A stretch of 64,000 nucleotides of DNA, taken from positions 32,951,811-33,015,810 of the forward strand of contig CM040085.1 of assembly GCA_022496805.1 (NCBI GenBank), in the 5' to 3' direction. The DNA comes from Pohlia nutans (Eukaryota > Streptophyta > Bryopsida > Bryales > Mniaceae). Both the position numbers and the translations under genes were made by a program. The notes under the pieces are model-generated. The model searched no databases. It worked only from the letters and a program-made list of their open reading frames with translations, and was not told the origin of the DNA. How positions within the stretch are numbered: position 1 is the first letter of the stretch; each line of letters begins with the position of its first letter. Of this stretch, positions 30,499-43,200 are shown piece after piece.

Positions 30499-31577
30499 AA
30501 CAAAATAAAAAATGACTCAACCGAATGTGGTTTTAATTTCCTATGCTCATGCAGTACACAAAAAAAATTCACATAAAAATTGAAGAGGTTTAAAGATTTT
30601 AAAAGAGACTTTTTGTACAAAAATCAAAATTTGTCCTAGTTGCTTAAAAAAAAATCCAAAATATTTGTTTAAAATATCCAATGACATCATTTTGGTATCA
30701 ACTTTTGATATGAAGTACATCTAGATCTCTGTTATTTGAAAAAATTAATTTGAACAATTAAAAATATTATTTAATTTATACTACAATGCCTGCAAATGCT
30801 AATTATTGGCAATTTTTCTCATAAAGCATAAATTCATGAAAATTAATTTATTCAGTTGAAAATTTGGACTTGAATTAAATTATTTCATGTCATTCAGGTG
30901 TGGGTATTTATTTAATTAAAAATAATTAATTTTATTTAATTGAAATGGAAAATTTGTCAAAATTTCAAAATTTCAAACATTTAGTTGTTTTTCCAAATTT
31001 TGATGAATTTGTCCATTTCAATTGACTAAAATTATAAATAAAAATACCCACATCTAAATGACATGAATCGCTTTAATCCAAGTTCAAGTCATTTAGATTA
31101 ACTTATTAATTTTTAGTTGAAATCAATAAGTTAATTTTCATGTATCTATGTTTTGTGAAAAAATTGCCAAAAATCAACATTTGCAGGCATTGTAGTACAA
31201 AATAAATAATATTTTTAATTTTTCAAATTAATCATTTCAAATAACACATATCTAGATGTACTTCATATCAAAAATTGGTACCAAAATGACGTCATTGGAT
31301 ATTTTAAACAAACGTTTTGGCTTTTTTAAAGCAGTTAGGACAAATTTTGATTTTTTGTACAAAAAGTCTCTTCTAAAATCTTTAAATCTCTTTAATTTTT
31401 ATGTGAATTTTTTTTTTTGTATATTGCATGAGTGTAGGAAATCAAAACCACATCCAATCGATTCATTTTTTATTTTGTTTTAAAAAAGGGACTCATTCAA
31501 AGTTGCCATAGGGGCTAATTTCAGAGTTCAAAGGGCTTTTCGGGGTACCCATATCATACCATTACCCCTCGCATGTA
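30499..31577. repeat. Large palindrome (arms about 490-580 bp)
   Basis: Left arm from 30499 (AACAAAATAAAAAATGACTC, TTTTTGTACAAAAATC, GATATGAAGTACATCTAGAT, GCCTGCAAATGC) is mirrored by the right arm ending at 31484 (GCATTTGCAGG-like, ATCTAGATGTACTTCATATC, GATTTTTTGTACAAAAAGTC). The centre is near 30990. Together with 18825-18916 and 31484-31577 the original palindrome spanned about 1.17 kb. AT-rich, no protein coding. It could be a foldback transposon or a hairpin-RNA source. Confidence 0.9.
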
Positions 31578-32162
31578 TTGCCAGGATGTCGACCAACACG
31601 TGAACTCTAAATCACCAAGGATTCATGGTTTTAAATGACAAATTCAATCGATCATATTGTGAAAAATGTAATTCAGATGTGTCCAAATTTGATATCACCA
31701 AAATTAGTGTTGGTAAAAAATGCATGTGTTGGTCAAAAATCAACTAAATTGAAATAAAAGGAAGTCCATAGTCATAAGACCTACTTTAAAAACCATGAAG
31801 CCCAATTCATACTTCTTGATCCTAAGTTAGAGGGAATTCTATAGCATTCAAGCTGTAGTTTTTGACAGCAAGGTTGTCATGTCTGACACTTTTTTCCAAC
31901 TTGATGTCATATTAGATGTGTGCCGTTGGCTATCTATTGATTAGACAAGTATCAATTATGTTAAACAACTTGGATCTTCTTGGCTAGTGAAAGCCAACTT
32001 TTCATAGCAAAGGTGCATATTGTTTTGTGGAATGAATTTAATTTTGTTTCGAGTGATATTGAATTTCACATGTGTCTCAAATATTGTACAAAGTGCATCA
32101 CGGTAATGCAACAATTATTCAATTTGCACATTTGCACCTTATAGATTATCTATGATTGTTAA
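31578..32162. other. AT-rich intergenic DNA
   Basis: No gene or repeat structure recognised beyond general AT-richness. Confidence 0.3.
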
Positions 32163-32240
32163 CCCTTAAACGTCAAGAGGGCCTGGGCGGGGCAACCCAG
32201 AAGGCATTTAAATTTTCAGAGGAAAAAAAAAACAAATGGA
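32163..32240. mobile_element. Orphan end of a TTAA-type element
   Basis: TTAA (32159-32162) followed by CCCTTAAACGTCAAGAGGGC, then CTGGGCGGGGCAACC and AGGCATTTAAATTTTC. This matches the complemented right end of the 17972-18349 element over about 70 bp. No partner terminus was found downstream, so the copy is truncated or its other end has diverged. Confidence 0.65.
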
Positions 32241-33281
32241 ATTAGAAAGTTAAATTATCAATATTAGAATCACATTTTAAAATTAAATATAATAGATCCA
32301 AAAAAATCTTGATTTGGACATTGGATGTTTAAGATACACCCCATTAAAAATTAGTTAACGTTTAAAAAAATTAAAGTGTTCTTCAAATCTAGTTTAAATT
32401 TTTTCAAAGGGCCAAGGACACGGCAAATTTGCCGTATTTTGGGCTTAGACAACCCTCTCTAGCCTATTTTTGAGGTCCCCTCTAAATTAGCACACATTTG
32501 ATGGGGTGTGTCTAAATCAAACAATGTACAAATTCAAATTTTCTTGTACTTTAACTATGCATTTTTTAATGCGCTTCTATGATAAAAATAATAAAGGTTT
32601 AACTCCTTGTCTATTACCATAGTGCCATAGCTAGGTCGCCACCCTACAAAGGAATATTTTATATTTTTTGAAAAATAACGTTCATTCCTCAAAAAATGAA
32701 TTTCTTGATTTTTGTTTTTGATAAAAAAGAAATGATTATAAATAGCCCAAAATGGCCCAAAATAGCAAAATGTAGCTAAAATTAATATTTTCGTTTCTCT
32801 TTTTTTATCCTCATTATTTCCAATTTTTTACGTTTTGTATGAATTATTTTTTGGCGCCCCAGCTATGGTATCACGATAAAAGTTTTCTTTTTTTAACATG
32901 CCGGGCCCTTTTAGAGACCCCATTAGAAGACCCCATTAAGGATGCTCTCAACAGTACAAAACTCTTTATAGTCACGTATACAGTGCTCGTAGAGTTCTAC
33001 CTGTACTTCCTAGAGATTTAACGGTTTGACCAGAGAACAAAGGATGTGATATTAAAGAGGTCAGCGTGTACAAGAGGTCTTCGAGCTCTTTCAATGACAG
33101 ACACACTTCTTCTTCTTCTTCTTCTTCTTCGACGTTGCTTAGATTTGCACTCAACTTAGTTTCCCGATCGATCATACTCTTGCGGAGATTGCTTGTCGAG
33201 AGAAAGCAGAATTCAGCAAGCCTTTTTTGGATTGATTCCGGACTTAAACTCGGACTCAAACTCAGTGGTAGTATTGTAGTA
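32241..33281. promoter_or_regulatory. Upstream region and 5' UTR of LIP5
   Basis: AT-rich to about 32980, then a transcribed-looking leader with a (CTT)n run (33106-33130), a common feature of plant 5' UTRs, about 150 bp before the ATG. No TATA box assigned with confidence. Confidence 0.45.
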
Positions 33282-36200
33282 ATGACGATCGACGGGGAGC
33301 CTGCGAAGATTCTGCTTCCGAACTTGCAGCGGGCCGATGAATTGCAGAAGCACGACCACCTTGCAGCTTATTATTGTGAGTACAGTTTTCATTTTTTTCC
33401 GAATTCATTCATTCGAGATTGTTTTTCCGGTCCTCACTTGTGGCGAGAAATTTTTCGCGAGAATTTGTGATGCTTGTATTGGTAGTTATGGATTTTCTTT
33501 CTGGACTTGGGGAGACTTGTGGATTTGCGCAATTAGAGTTTTGAGTTCTCTGGATTTTAGGGTTTGCGTTTTGAGGTCACGATTGATTTGTGGCAGGTCG
33601 ATTGTATGCGATGGAGAAAGGATTGAAGATCCCGCCGAAGGAGCGCACGAATGAGACAAAGCTGATTCTTATTTCTCTTATGAATCAGCTAGAAAAAGTA
33701 AGTCCTGAAGGTCGCTTAAGAACTGTTGATGCTTTGGTTATGTTATGTCAATTGGAGATTTTGAATTTGGACGGTCGGAATTAGGGTTCAAGCTGTGACG
33801 GCATCCACCCGGAGAGATTTCAAATTAGTATACTGGGAGGCCAGATTCATAAGCACCTGTTTTAAAAACTAATTAGGGTTAGTGCAAGCCTTGTCTATAA
33901 GTAATGTAATATAAATGCTGACGTTTTAATGAGAAAGGGAGTTCAATTTTTTGATGTGTTTCATTACTTCATGCCCGAAGAAATCAATTACTCCCTCTGT
34001 CCGGAAATAGGTTTTGGCATGTTTTAACTTAACGTTTTTTTTGGCCAAAAATAATCTGTCTCAGTACTAGAAAAATGGTCTATCTTTAATAGTAGTATGT
34101 AGGTTTTGGGTCACTCTCATTGTTCGTCCCGTTTGAAGTGGACATGGCTCACGTTTGAAGTATAAAACATAGGACAATTATGTCGGAAAAAAAAATGCCA
34201 AAACTAGAACAATTATTTCCAGACAGAGGGAGTACAGTGTTTCAACTAAAACGTCATATCCAAACTAAAGACTAAACCGTTAAATCCAAACTAAAATGAG
34301 AGAACGAAATTTTATAAGATTCTGAGGATGGGAAGGCCTCTCCATGTTGAGCTACTTTAGCTGCTAAAGATGGGGATGCCTGCCCATTTCCATGGAGAAC
34401 CCAGACTCACGTGTTCAAATGGGTTAGGGTTAGTTCAGTTTCAGGTGAAACAAAGTTCAGTTCTATTCTATAACATAACCAGATCCTCTGAGTTGGTTCT
34501 AGCAGGTTCCACGATATTAATTAGATCAGCATGTGATTATGCAGGATAAGAAGGTTGTGAAACTAAGTCCCGATGATAACATGTACATGGAAGGCTTTGC
34601 TCTGCGCGTGTTTGCCAAAGCTGACAAGCAGGATCGAGCTGGCCGTGCTGATTTGTATGTGCTGAAGATCATCCTCAGTAGCTTTTATTGTTTAGGAGAG
34701 AGTGTGACTATTAAGTAGAGGTCGTCACAAAGGTCTTAGAATGCTCTATAGTCTGCGTATGCTTTGTGATTTATAGAAGTTGATTTGATCGAAGTGGATG
34801 GTGGAAGAAGAATTGAGTTTTTGATAAGCACTAAAAGTAGTGGTGGACAAGCAAGTTATTAGTGGCCCATAAACAAATCAAATACTTCTGAGATGTTTGT
34901 TTGGTGATACATGTGAGTTTTGGATCTCAGTCACCACCTTGTCTAGTTTATAGACAAAGCGTTAACCAGCGTGCGAAGAGGTGATTCTAGGGATGCTTGT
35001 TTTTTTGTTGTTTTTCAGGAAGACTGCCATGACTTTTTATGCGGCGAGTATCTTCTTCGAGGTCCTGCTTCAGTTTGGTGAATTGCCACCTGATGTAAGT
35101 TATTTCCAAATAGGATTTTTACTAAAATTGGGATTTTCAATGATTTTTGGACACCAATGATAAGGGATTTGTGCAATAGGAAGATGGCAATTAAGTATGT
35201 CAATTTTAGAGAGACATCTTCTCACTTCATCGAAATTGTTGAAAAGATTTGAGCTACATATTTTGAATAGTAACATAAGCACTTTACAAGTAGGAACAAG
35301 CAAGTGAGTTCTCCCCAATTGTCATAGAGATCTCTCTATGGATTGTGTCATATGTATTTTGCCTCCTTGTGATCAATCTCCTTTTAATATTGTCTAAAAA
35401 TTCTTGAAACAATCTAATGTTCCTGAAAATCATGTTTCGAGCAACTGACCTTGGGTTTTTGGATAGTTCTGAGCTTGAACAAGGTTTCTTGTGTTTTATA
35501 TGGTTGCAATAGACTTGATGTCGCTCATATGGTTCTTGAACGCGATTCCTTGCTGATGGATTGTGGCTGAAACAGATCCAGGAAAAACAGAAGTACGCAA
35601 GTTGGAAGGCTGTGGACATTCGGAAAGCATTAGCAGAAGGAAGGAAGCCGGTTCCTGGTCCCCCGGTCACTGAGCATGATGTACCTGATGGGGAAGATAC
35701 AATCTTAGGCACTGAGGTTTGTTTTCTCCTTTTGATTTTTTCTTTTATCCACTACTATGTCGCTTGTGAATTTTCAGTTAAGACTCTCTGCAATTTCAGC
35801 TACTGTTCATTTTTTGAGGGACACTGGCAGATGTAACTACTTTATTTAAGGTAACTACATCTCCGGTTCCTGTCTTAAATGTAATCAGTCTGCACACGAG
35901 TAATTTTGGATACCAGTGTTTTTCTTTTGTCCCTCCCATTTTTGATGCATGCACGCAATGGAATTGAAGCCTTCCTTGACGAAATTCACCTAATAGAAAA
36001 CAACAAGGGCTATAACACATTTTAGCAACCATTGGTGCAGAAAACAATTTGGCTCCCTGTTTTGGCTCTGCGTTGCCAGGGTAGTGACCAAAACCTCAAT
36101 TTAGGACAGAAGCGCACTCAATGTTTAATAGATTGCATGCAACTATGAGTTCTTGTCAACCCAAAAATGCATCAAGTTAAGTACAATCAAGAAAATGAAT

Positions 36201-38070
36201 TGAAATGTGTTCCAACAGTTACACATCATGAGTCTTTTAAGGTAAAGGTACTCATAGCTGATAAGTACCCCATAACTAATCTGTAGACTTCTTAGAAGCT
36301 GCGTTTCATGGACCCAAAAGCCAACACAGTGTTGGCCAATACAGAGCAGCCAACATAGAGCAACTTTATGTTTGAGAATTGATCTCATTGTTGTTGGTTA
36401 TAGGTGAACCTATATTTTAGTCATGACCATTCTACAATATCTTTGTTTCTCTATGAAAGAAGAATATCTCATCAGTGAAACTTTAACGTTTTCCATGCTA
36501 AAAACCTTATTTTTAATTGGTTATAGTAACTTCTACCTTAGAGACTAATCAATTATCTTCAAAAAATTCATTGAAACCCTCTTTCAATTACCAATTAGTG
36601 ATAGGAACCATGCTCAGATGCTTATTTTTGTACATACCTTGCATCAACTTTGATGATTGAGAGTTCGTTTTTTTTTTTTCTATCTTTCAGGGAAACATCA
36701 GCAGTGCACCTGAAACTCAACAACCTTTGTCACCTCCTGCTTCAAGCAAGGATACAGCAGCTTTCGGACCTACGTATCCAGACACAGGCTCTACGTATCC
36801 AGAGACAGGCTCTACGTATCCAGAGACAGGCTCCCACCGAAGTGTGACTCCACCGCCTCCCTCAGAACCGTCCTTTCAGCCTTACAGCAAATCCTCTGAA
36901 GAAGATTTCAATCTCCCATCTGCTCCTTCCAACCCCATTCCCCCTTCCTACACTCAAAATCCATATGCTCCCGTTGATCACAATGCAGGATACCCTCCCA
37001 GTGCTCCATCTCATCAGTCTCCCTATCCCCATTCCTCGCCTACCCCCTTCGATTCTTTAGGTGGAAATGACAGGCCTCATATTGGCACCTATTCATATCC
37101 CTCCGACCCTCCAGGTGAGATTCTTCTTCATTTTTCAGTTTTCCACATAGCCCTTTTGATTCTTTGAAATTTTGACCAGTACACCGTTTACTCTTCATAG
37201 TGTGAGTGTCTAAACTTTTTTACATGAGGCTATACTATTGTACTCCCTCTATCCAGAGATAATTGTCCTAGTTTTTGGCATTTTTAATTTTTCAATATTG
37301 GTCCTATGTTTTATACTTCAAATATGAGCCCTGTCCACTTCAAACTACATACTATTATTAAAGATAGACCATTTTTCGAGTACTGAGACGGCTTTTTTTT
37401 GACAAAAAAAAAGTGTTAAGTTAAAACATGACAGAAACTAGGACAGTTATTTCTGGACAGAGGGAGTACTAGAAATGAATAGTGGTCATGTTGTAAAACT
37501 TTGAAAAAATAAGTCTCATGTAAATAAGTTAAGGTACCCACACTTGTACTTATCAGTTTTTTTTTGTTCATTTTCATTGGTTTACAATACACTAACCTGA
37601 ATTGTTCTGCCCTGGCAGGTTTTACTACCTCTCCTCCGCCCAGTTACAACTCTTATTCTGCTGCACCTCAGCAGGATCCTGCTCAGTATCATCACCAACA
37701 GTGGCCCAGTTCGCCATTCAATGATGGAGCGTCCAATTACCCCTCCGTCTTTCCATCCGGGTATCAGCCAGCAGCTCCTCCACAATATCCAGGTCCTCAG
37801 GGAGCTTCCAGACATTCTGAACCACCACCAGCACCGGCTCCGGCTCGGGCAAGCAGTGCTCCAGTTGGACCTGAGAATCCTTCAACAACAAATTACCAAT
37901 TGAATGGGAACTATGACAGTGACTTCAAGCCTTCACCGGGGCAAGTGGTGGAAGCGCACAAAGCATCCAGGTTTGCAGTCAGTGCTTTGGCTTTTGATGA
38001 TATTCCCACGGCCATCTCATACTTGAGAAAGTCCCTGGAGTTGCTGACATCTCCGTCGCCAGCAGAATGA
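33282..38070 (+). CDS. LIP5: LIP5/VTA1 homologue (ESCRT Vps4 cofactor), 7 exons
   Basis: Exons 33282-33375, 33597-33697, 34545-34654, 35019-35094, 35576-35716, 36691-37114 and 37619-38070 join in frame with GT-AG introns to 465 residues. LIP5/VTA1 binds and stimulates the AAA ATPase SKD1/Vps4, which disassembles ESCRT-III at multivesicular bodies. Residues 1-160 match the tandem-MIT N-terminal domain: KILLPNLQRADELQKH, RLYAMEKGLKIPPKE, NMYMEGFALRVFAKADKQDR, KTAMTFYAASIFFEVL, KYASWKAVDIRKALAEGRKP. A long Pro/Ser/Tyr-rich linker follows (about 175-420). The last 50 residues (VVEAHKASRFAVSALAFDDI, TAISYLRKSLELL) are the C-terminal Vps4-binding helices. Length and domain order are as expected. 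Introns 2 and 6 each contain a Stowaway-type MITE. Splice sites were chosen by eye but every junction preserves family sequence. Confidence 0.95.
33991..34232 (+). mobile_element. Stowaway-type MITE in LIP5 intron 2
   Basis: 242 bp with TIRs CTCCCTCTGTCCGGAAATA and TATTTCCAGACAGAGGGAG and TA on both sides (33989-33990, 34233-34234). Ends fit the Stowaway (Tc1/mariner) consensus CTCCCTCCGTYC. Shares its interior with the copy at 37243-37466, in opposite orientation. Confidence 0.9.
36772..36834 (+). repeat. LIP5: 21-bp coding repeat in LIP5 linker
   Basis: About three units of ACGTATCCAGASACAGGCTC plus T encode TYPETGS-type heptads in the Pro-rich linker (TYPDTGSTYPETGS...). In frame; probably a length-variable linker segment. 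Confidence 0.85.
37243..37466 (-). mobile_element. Stowaway-type MITE in LIP5 intron 6
   Basis: 224 bp, CTCCCTCTATCCAGAGATAA to ...TTATTTCTGGACAGAGGGAG, flanked by TA (37241-37242, 37467-37468). Its reverse complement aligns with 33991-34232 through shared blocks such as GAAAAATGGTCTATCTTTAA and GAAGTATAAAACATAGGAC. Confidence 0.9.
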
Positions 38071-38976
38071 TTTTGAATGAGTATTGTAGATATATATGTA
38101 TTGACCTTGTGAAGTCCGCCTAGGATTGGGTGCAATAGTAGTACTGCTGCTGGTTCTAAAGTTACTTGAAAGTTCAAAGTGTTTACTTGTAAAATTAAAG
38201 TGTCAGTTGTATAAGAATAGTGTACTAGATTCAAAGAAGGGAATTTGTTTGACCTGATACTCCAGACACAGCGTTGATGTTCGGATTCTCAGGCCAGGAA
38301 TCATTTACAGTGACATCAAGAGATTTTTTCATTTATGGTTTTATGGCTTCCGTTATTTTTAAAGAAGTGAAAATCTTGAATTTTGAAGACTATTGATGCC
38401 TGACTCTCAATCTCAATGCCCGACTCAATAGCGCTTTAGAGGAGCAAAGATTTTTGGTCATTGCAAGATTGTAGATGATCAAATCAATTTTGAAAAGACA
38501 AAACTAAGAACATTTGAGCATTTGAGCATTAAGCGAGTGTCGAGCCTCAATTCTCGTAGGGTAGGAAAGTTTCGAGTCCCTATGAGCGTGGGAGTGAGGT
38601 GGGGCAATCCCTTGTTGCGTGCAACACACTATCACAATTCACACAGGTTTTGAAAATCACTCATGGAGTGCACAACTTTGAAAATTAGAAGTTGGGTGTG
38701 GTTTCATTTCAAAAAAAATCATGAGAGTTTCAATTTGATGTCAAACTCAAGACTTGAGGTTTCCTATTCTATCTACAATCACCAAAAAATGATAAACACC
38801 AAGTGAAGAATGATAGATCTTCAAATGCTCATAGCACATAGATTGCTTAGAGTTAGAAGATGATCCTAGGCTCTTTGAAATCCTCTTGAGATGTACTATA
38901 AGATAGAGTTTGTTTGTTTCATTTGGCAAAGAAATGCTCAAGATATTAGAGTTATTTGTAAAGTCACCTTGAGTTT
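38071..38976. other. 3' UTR of LIP5 and intergenic DNA
   Basis: The first 200-300 bases are likely the LIP5 3' UTR. No further gene seen up to the inverted-repeat element. Confidence 0.4.
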
Positions 38977-39698
38977 GAATAAGATACCATGAATTTTGCT
39001 TTAATATACTCTTATTTGTTCACTCCAAATGGTTAAAAGGTATAGAAGAGCTCGGTGGTCTATCATCATTAGGTGTATAAGAGCTTGGTGGTCTTCAAAT
39101 TCATAAAAAACTTTTTTGGGCTCTTTTTGTGATGCCCAAAAAAGTTTTCCATGAGTTTGAAGACCACCAAGCTCTTAGAGCATGCTCATTGTGCACCAAT
39201 TTTACATCCAAGATGGTGTGAGAAGTGAAAATTTCCCTAGCATGGTGGTTTAGGGTAATTGAGTGCTTGGAATAGAGTGCACCGACCAATTTTACATCCA
39301 AGATGGTTTAGGGTTGAAATAGCGTGCTTGGAATAGAGTGTACCGATCAATTACATACTACTACTTTTGTGACTACATGGGACAATCATAATGACAGAGA
39401 ATAAATTTACTAAACTTAACTTCATAACATGAGAGCATGATCTTGTCAGAGAATAAGACAATGTTTGATGTGAGAACTACCCTTCGCTACATTGACAATA
39501 TTTGGCGTGAAAATATCAAACTCCACATTATGAGAGGTACTTTATCATCCACGAATAGAGTTGGTGAGTGGAAAATGGCTACTGCTGGGCCTACTCATAC
39601 ACCTAATAATGATAGACCACCAAGCTCTTCCATACCTTTTAACTATTTGGAGTCAACAAATAAGAGTATATTAAAGCAAAATTCATAGTATCTTATTC
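38977..39698. mobile_element. Inverted-repeat element with inner hairpin
   Basis: Outer arms of about 100 bp (38977-39076 and 39594-39698): GAATAAGATACCATGAATTT pairs with its complement ending GGTATCTTATTC-like, and GGTCTATCATCATTAGGTGT with ACACCTAATAATGATAGACC. Inside lies a second hairpin, 39081-39120 against 39135-39174 (GAGCTTGGTGGTCTTCAAAT). Two direct repeats of AATTTTACATCCAAGATGG occur at about 39198 and 39288. Non-coding; likely a non-autonomous DNA element. Target duplication not determined. Confidence 0.7.
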
Positions 39699-40230
39699 AA
39701 TGCTTGAATATGCAAGTTTTGAAATAAGCGCCTATACGGTGCAGCTTTGAAGGCGCCCTTACGTATGCCTTATATAGTTGGACACCCAGTTTGAGCATTC
39801 AAGTAAAGTCATGAAATACGTTGCTCTTGTGCAATTTAGAATTCAAAAAAGAGTGGTTACCACAACATCCCTTAACCTCCCTTAATTTCACGTACCTCTC
39901 TGAATCTTAATCAATTTCCATCAAATGCAAGGTAAAGCTCTAACTGCCCAAATTCAAAGCAGCATTACACGAGGACAGAGTTGCAAAAAGCTCGTCAAAG
40001 AATACGTTGTGGAGTTGGGGGTGGTGGTTACCAATAGTTTTCATAGTTGGAACAGACACATTGCCACGGACCGCAAACAAATATGCTGCAAAAAGTATGA
40101 CACAGTGAGGTTTCCGCATATATAGGAAGAAGATAAAATTCCTGAAGTCCTCAATAGAATGGTATGCATTATGCACTGTCAATTTGGGTTCACCTCTGTG
40201 CAATCAATCATACGTACGTTGATGAGTTTG
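39699..40230. other. 3' flank of the XS/XH gene
   Basis: Intergenic and probable 3' UTR of the reverse-strand gene; no other feature seen. Confidence 0.35.
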
Positions 40231-43200
40231 TTAAGCCTGAGCTCTCCTCCTCTTTGCTGCAGGACGGGTGACCATGGTCTTGTTCCCGCTGGTCCTGCTT
40301 GGAGGCTGCAACGCCTCCAGCAGCTTCTTCTTTTCGTCCAATTCCTTCTTCATTTCCTTCACCTCTTTCTCCTTTTCTCCGATTACCTCAACTAAACGCT
40401 CCAGTAACTGACTCATGGTGGCTTTTCTGTCTGATCGAAAATCCCATGGCATTGAGATCTTGTACCTTCCACTAGGATTCCAAGTTGCAATCTCCAAGGC
40501 GGCCACTCCAACGGCATTGGCCACTAAAAGACCATACTTGTTGCGAAGCTTGGTCAATTCCTCGTTGTCCTCATCAATCACGTTCTGCACAACCAATCAA
40601 TCACAGAGGAAGAGAATTTGAGAAGATGGTCTAAAATGTTATGGAACCAGAGCTTCACACACGTCAGCATTTTACAAACTAAAATCATGCATTATTGATG
40701 GAGTAAGTGAGAGCTCCAAACCTTATTTCCACCTTTACCGTCGGGCACCACCTTGATTGGATTAAAGGTCTGCTTTGGCATCAAATTATTCTCAATCAAA
40801 TCCGTCCATTTCTGGAAAGCCATCTCATTTTTGAATTTGTCCTTACAAGCATCCCACCATCCTTCTGTGTTTACCGCTCCTAGGACCTTCACCCCAATCT
40901 CGGATGTGCTAAACTTGTGTAACATCTGCGTCACAAGAACAAAGCATTAATTGAACAGAACATACATGCACACCAAAAACATACAGAACAGAACATACAG
41001 GCACACCAATTAAAGCAGATTATATACTCACTCTTGATTGCATTAATATGGCCTTGGCAGATTCGACTTCATCATTTGCTTGTCTGTGAGAGATGGCCAG
41101 TTGTGTCACGAGATCTTGGCCAGCATCCACATCCTCCTCCAAATCTTTCAATTTTTCCTCTAACTCAGAAATCTTTTTGACATACTCCTCCTTTTCTTTC
41201 TCTGTCTCCTCTTTCTTCGCCTCCACAATCTCTGCTTTCTTAGCTTTCTCAGTCTCCAGCTGCTCCGTCACTCGCTGACTCTCCAGCTCGCGCCTCTGCT
41301 TCGCTTGGAGTTTTTTCCGTTGCTCTTGAAGTTGATTCTCCAATTTGTCACTTTCCTCCTGGAGTGGAAATCAATTGCACCCGTGACAGAGGTTATTTAA
41401 TGTTACGATGAAATTATTATAGAATATCCAGAAAATCAAGGTACTCAAATGGGGGTACAGACTCATCAATCCCAAAAATGTCAAGCATCTCAGTCATGCG
41501 AATCTAGCTTAGTAGTACATGATACTCTAAACAGATAGAAGTGCGTTAATTACCTTGTGCTTCTTGATGAGCTCAATTTGTTTGATCTGTTGCTCTTCCT
41601 GTTGCTGGACCTGACCTTTGTACCATGCTAGCAGTTTTTGTGTCTGACCATGAAACCAACAACAAATCTTTAGGGATAACAAACCACCGCATTCATCGGC
41701 TACAGAGTGACTGCAAAACGAATACAGAACTGTAATTTAAAGATTGACCTCGGGTGAACAAAGTAAATTCCTGGGTATAAACCTTCTGTTTCTCTGCAGA
41801 ATATCGAGCCTTCTCTGCCTCATTCTCCAGTTTCAAAGTTTCAAGTTCCAAGCTTTTGCTTTCTAGGTCTCTCATCCTATTCGAAAACTGTAAACGATGG
41901 GCGCTCATGTTTCTCTCATGTTCTTCGGCTGCCAAGGATGCCGTTCGTTGCAAGTCTTCAAGTTCTGCAGACACGTATAGTTACCAAGCGCTCATCAGCT
42001 AGAGTCAAGACCTTAAACAACCTAGTACCTCAATCATGACAACAGTTACATCAGAATAAATGTCTGCAGCATCAAATTCAAGCAAAGACCCTAAACCTTA
42101 CCTTTCTTATGATCCTCGATGAGTTGTAGCTTCTCACGCTCAGCTTGCTCGCGCTTTGCCGTGACATCTTCTACTTTGTTTGTCAAGGTCCAGTTCTTCT
42201 CATGAGTTACTTTCAGAACGTCCTCCTTTTTTATCACCACCTCCTTCAGATTTTTCACCTGCTGCTGTGCTGTGTTTTCCAGTTCCCTCACAATCTCTGG
42301 GAGACTTTTTAGGTCGCCGTTCGACTTCAGGTGCTCGATGAGGAGTTTGTGACTGCCCTTATAGTAGCCATCGAAATCCTGCACAAGAAATCACCACAAA
42401 TATATCTCTACCCTTTACAGCCATGAAATCTATTATATGAAATGAATTGGAAAAAATTTGAGTTCAGAATTTCACGAAAGTGTTCAAATGACGAAGGACA
42501 TTCATACCTTCTTAGTAGTCATCCACCCGTACAAGTGTGTGCCACATGCATTAGGAAAGTCCTTCTCAAAATCCCTACGCCCTCGCTTCTTGTGATAGAA
42601 ACTATTGTCAAATGCTTCCGCATCCTTGAACCCATCCATAGAGTTTCGAAACCCAATGACAGCCATGCCTAGGTGACCTTTATGATCATACAACACCTTA
42701 ACCGATTCTGGATTGAAGGCCTGAAATAAGATTCGAGATCAATTTAATGGTTAATAATCATTAGATCTTAAAATATTCTCACAACACAAATCATACTTCC
42801 CGTTGGCCCAATGTTCCCTGTGATTGTGATTTAGCCACGCTTTTGCTTCTTCTTATTTTTTTATTTTTTTTATAGAACAAATTTATCCATAATTCAATTA
42901 GGTGATGAAATTTGATTAAAAATCCATAACTTCCACACCAAAAGTCACGAAACAACTTTGGTGCATCCCTACTCGTTGAGAGCTTTCCATCGATGCTAAG
43001 AATGACATCAAAGACTTCCACATTCCATTTTTCATAATTTAATACAATTTATGGTGACCAAAATCACTTAAAACTCCATAAATCTCACACCGTAAGCCCA
43101 TAAGTCTCACACCGTAAGCCCATAAGTCTCACACCGTAAGACCATAAGTCTCACACCGTAAGTCCAAAAGTGTACCCCTCTTCGTCGAGAGCTTTCCGAA

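Noticed and set aside
43081..43163. 21-22 bp repeats considered as a CRISPR-like array
   Set aside because: Repeats are contiguous with no unique spacers, sit in an intron of a plant gene and are ordinary minisatellite.
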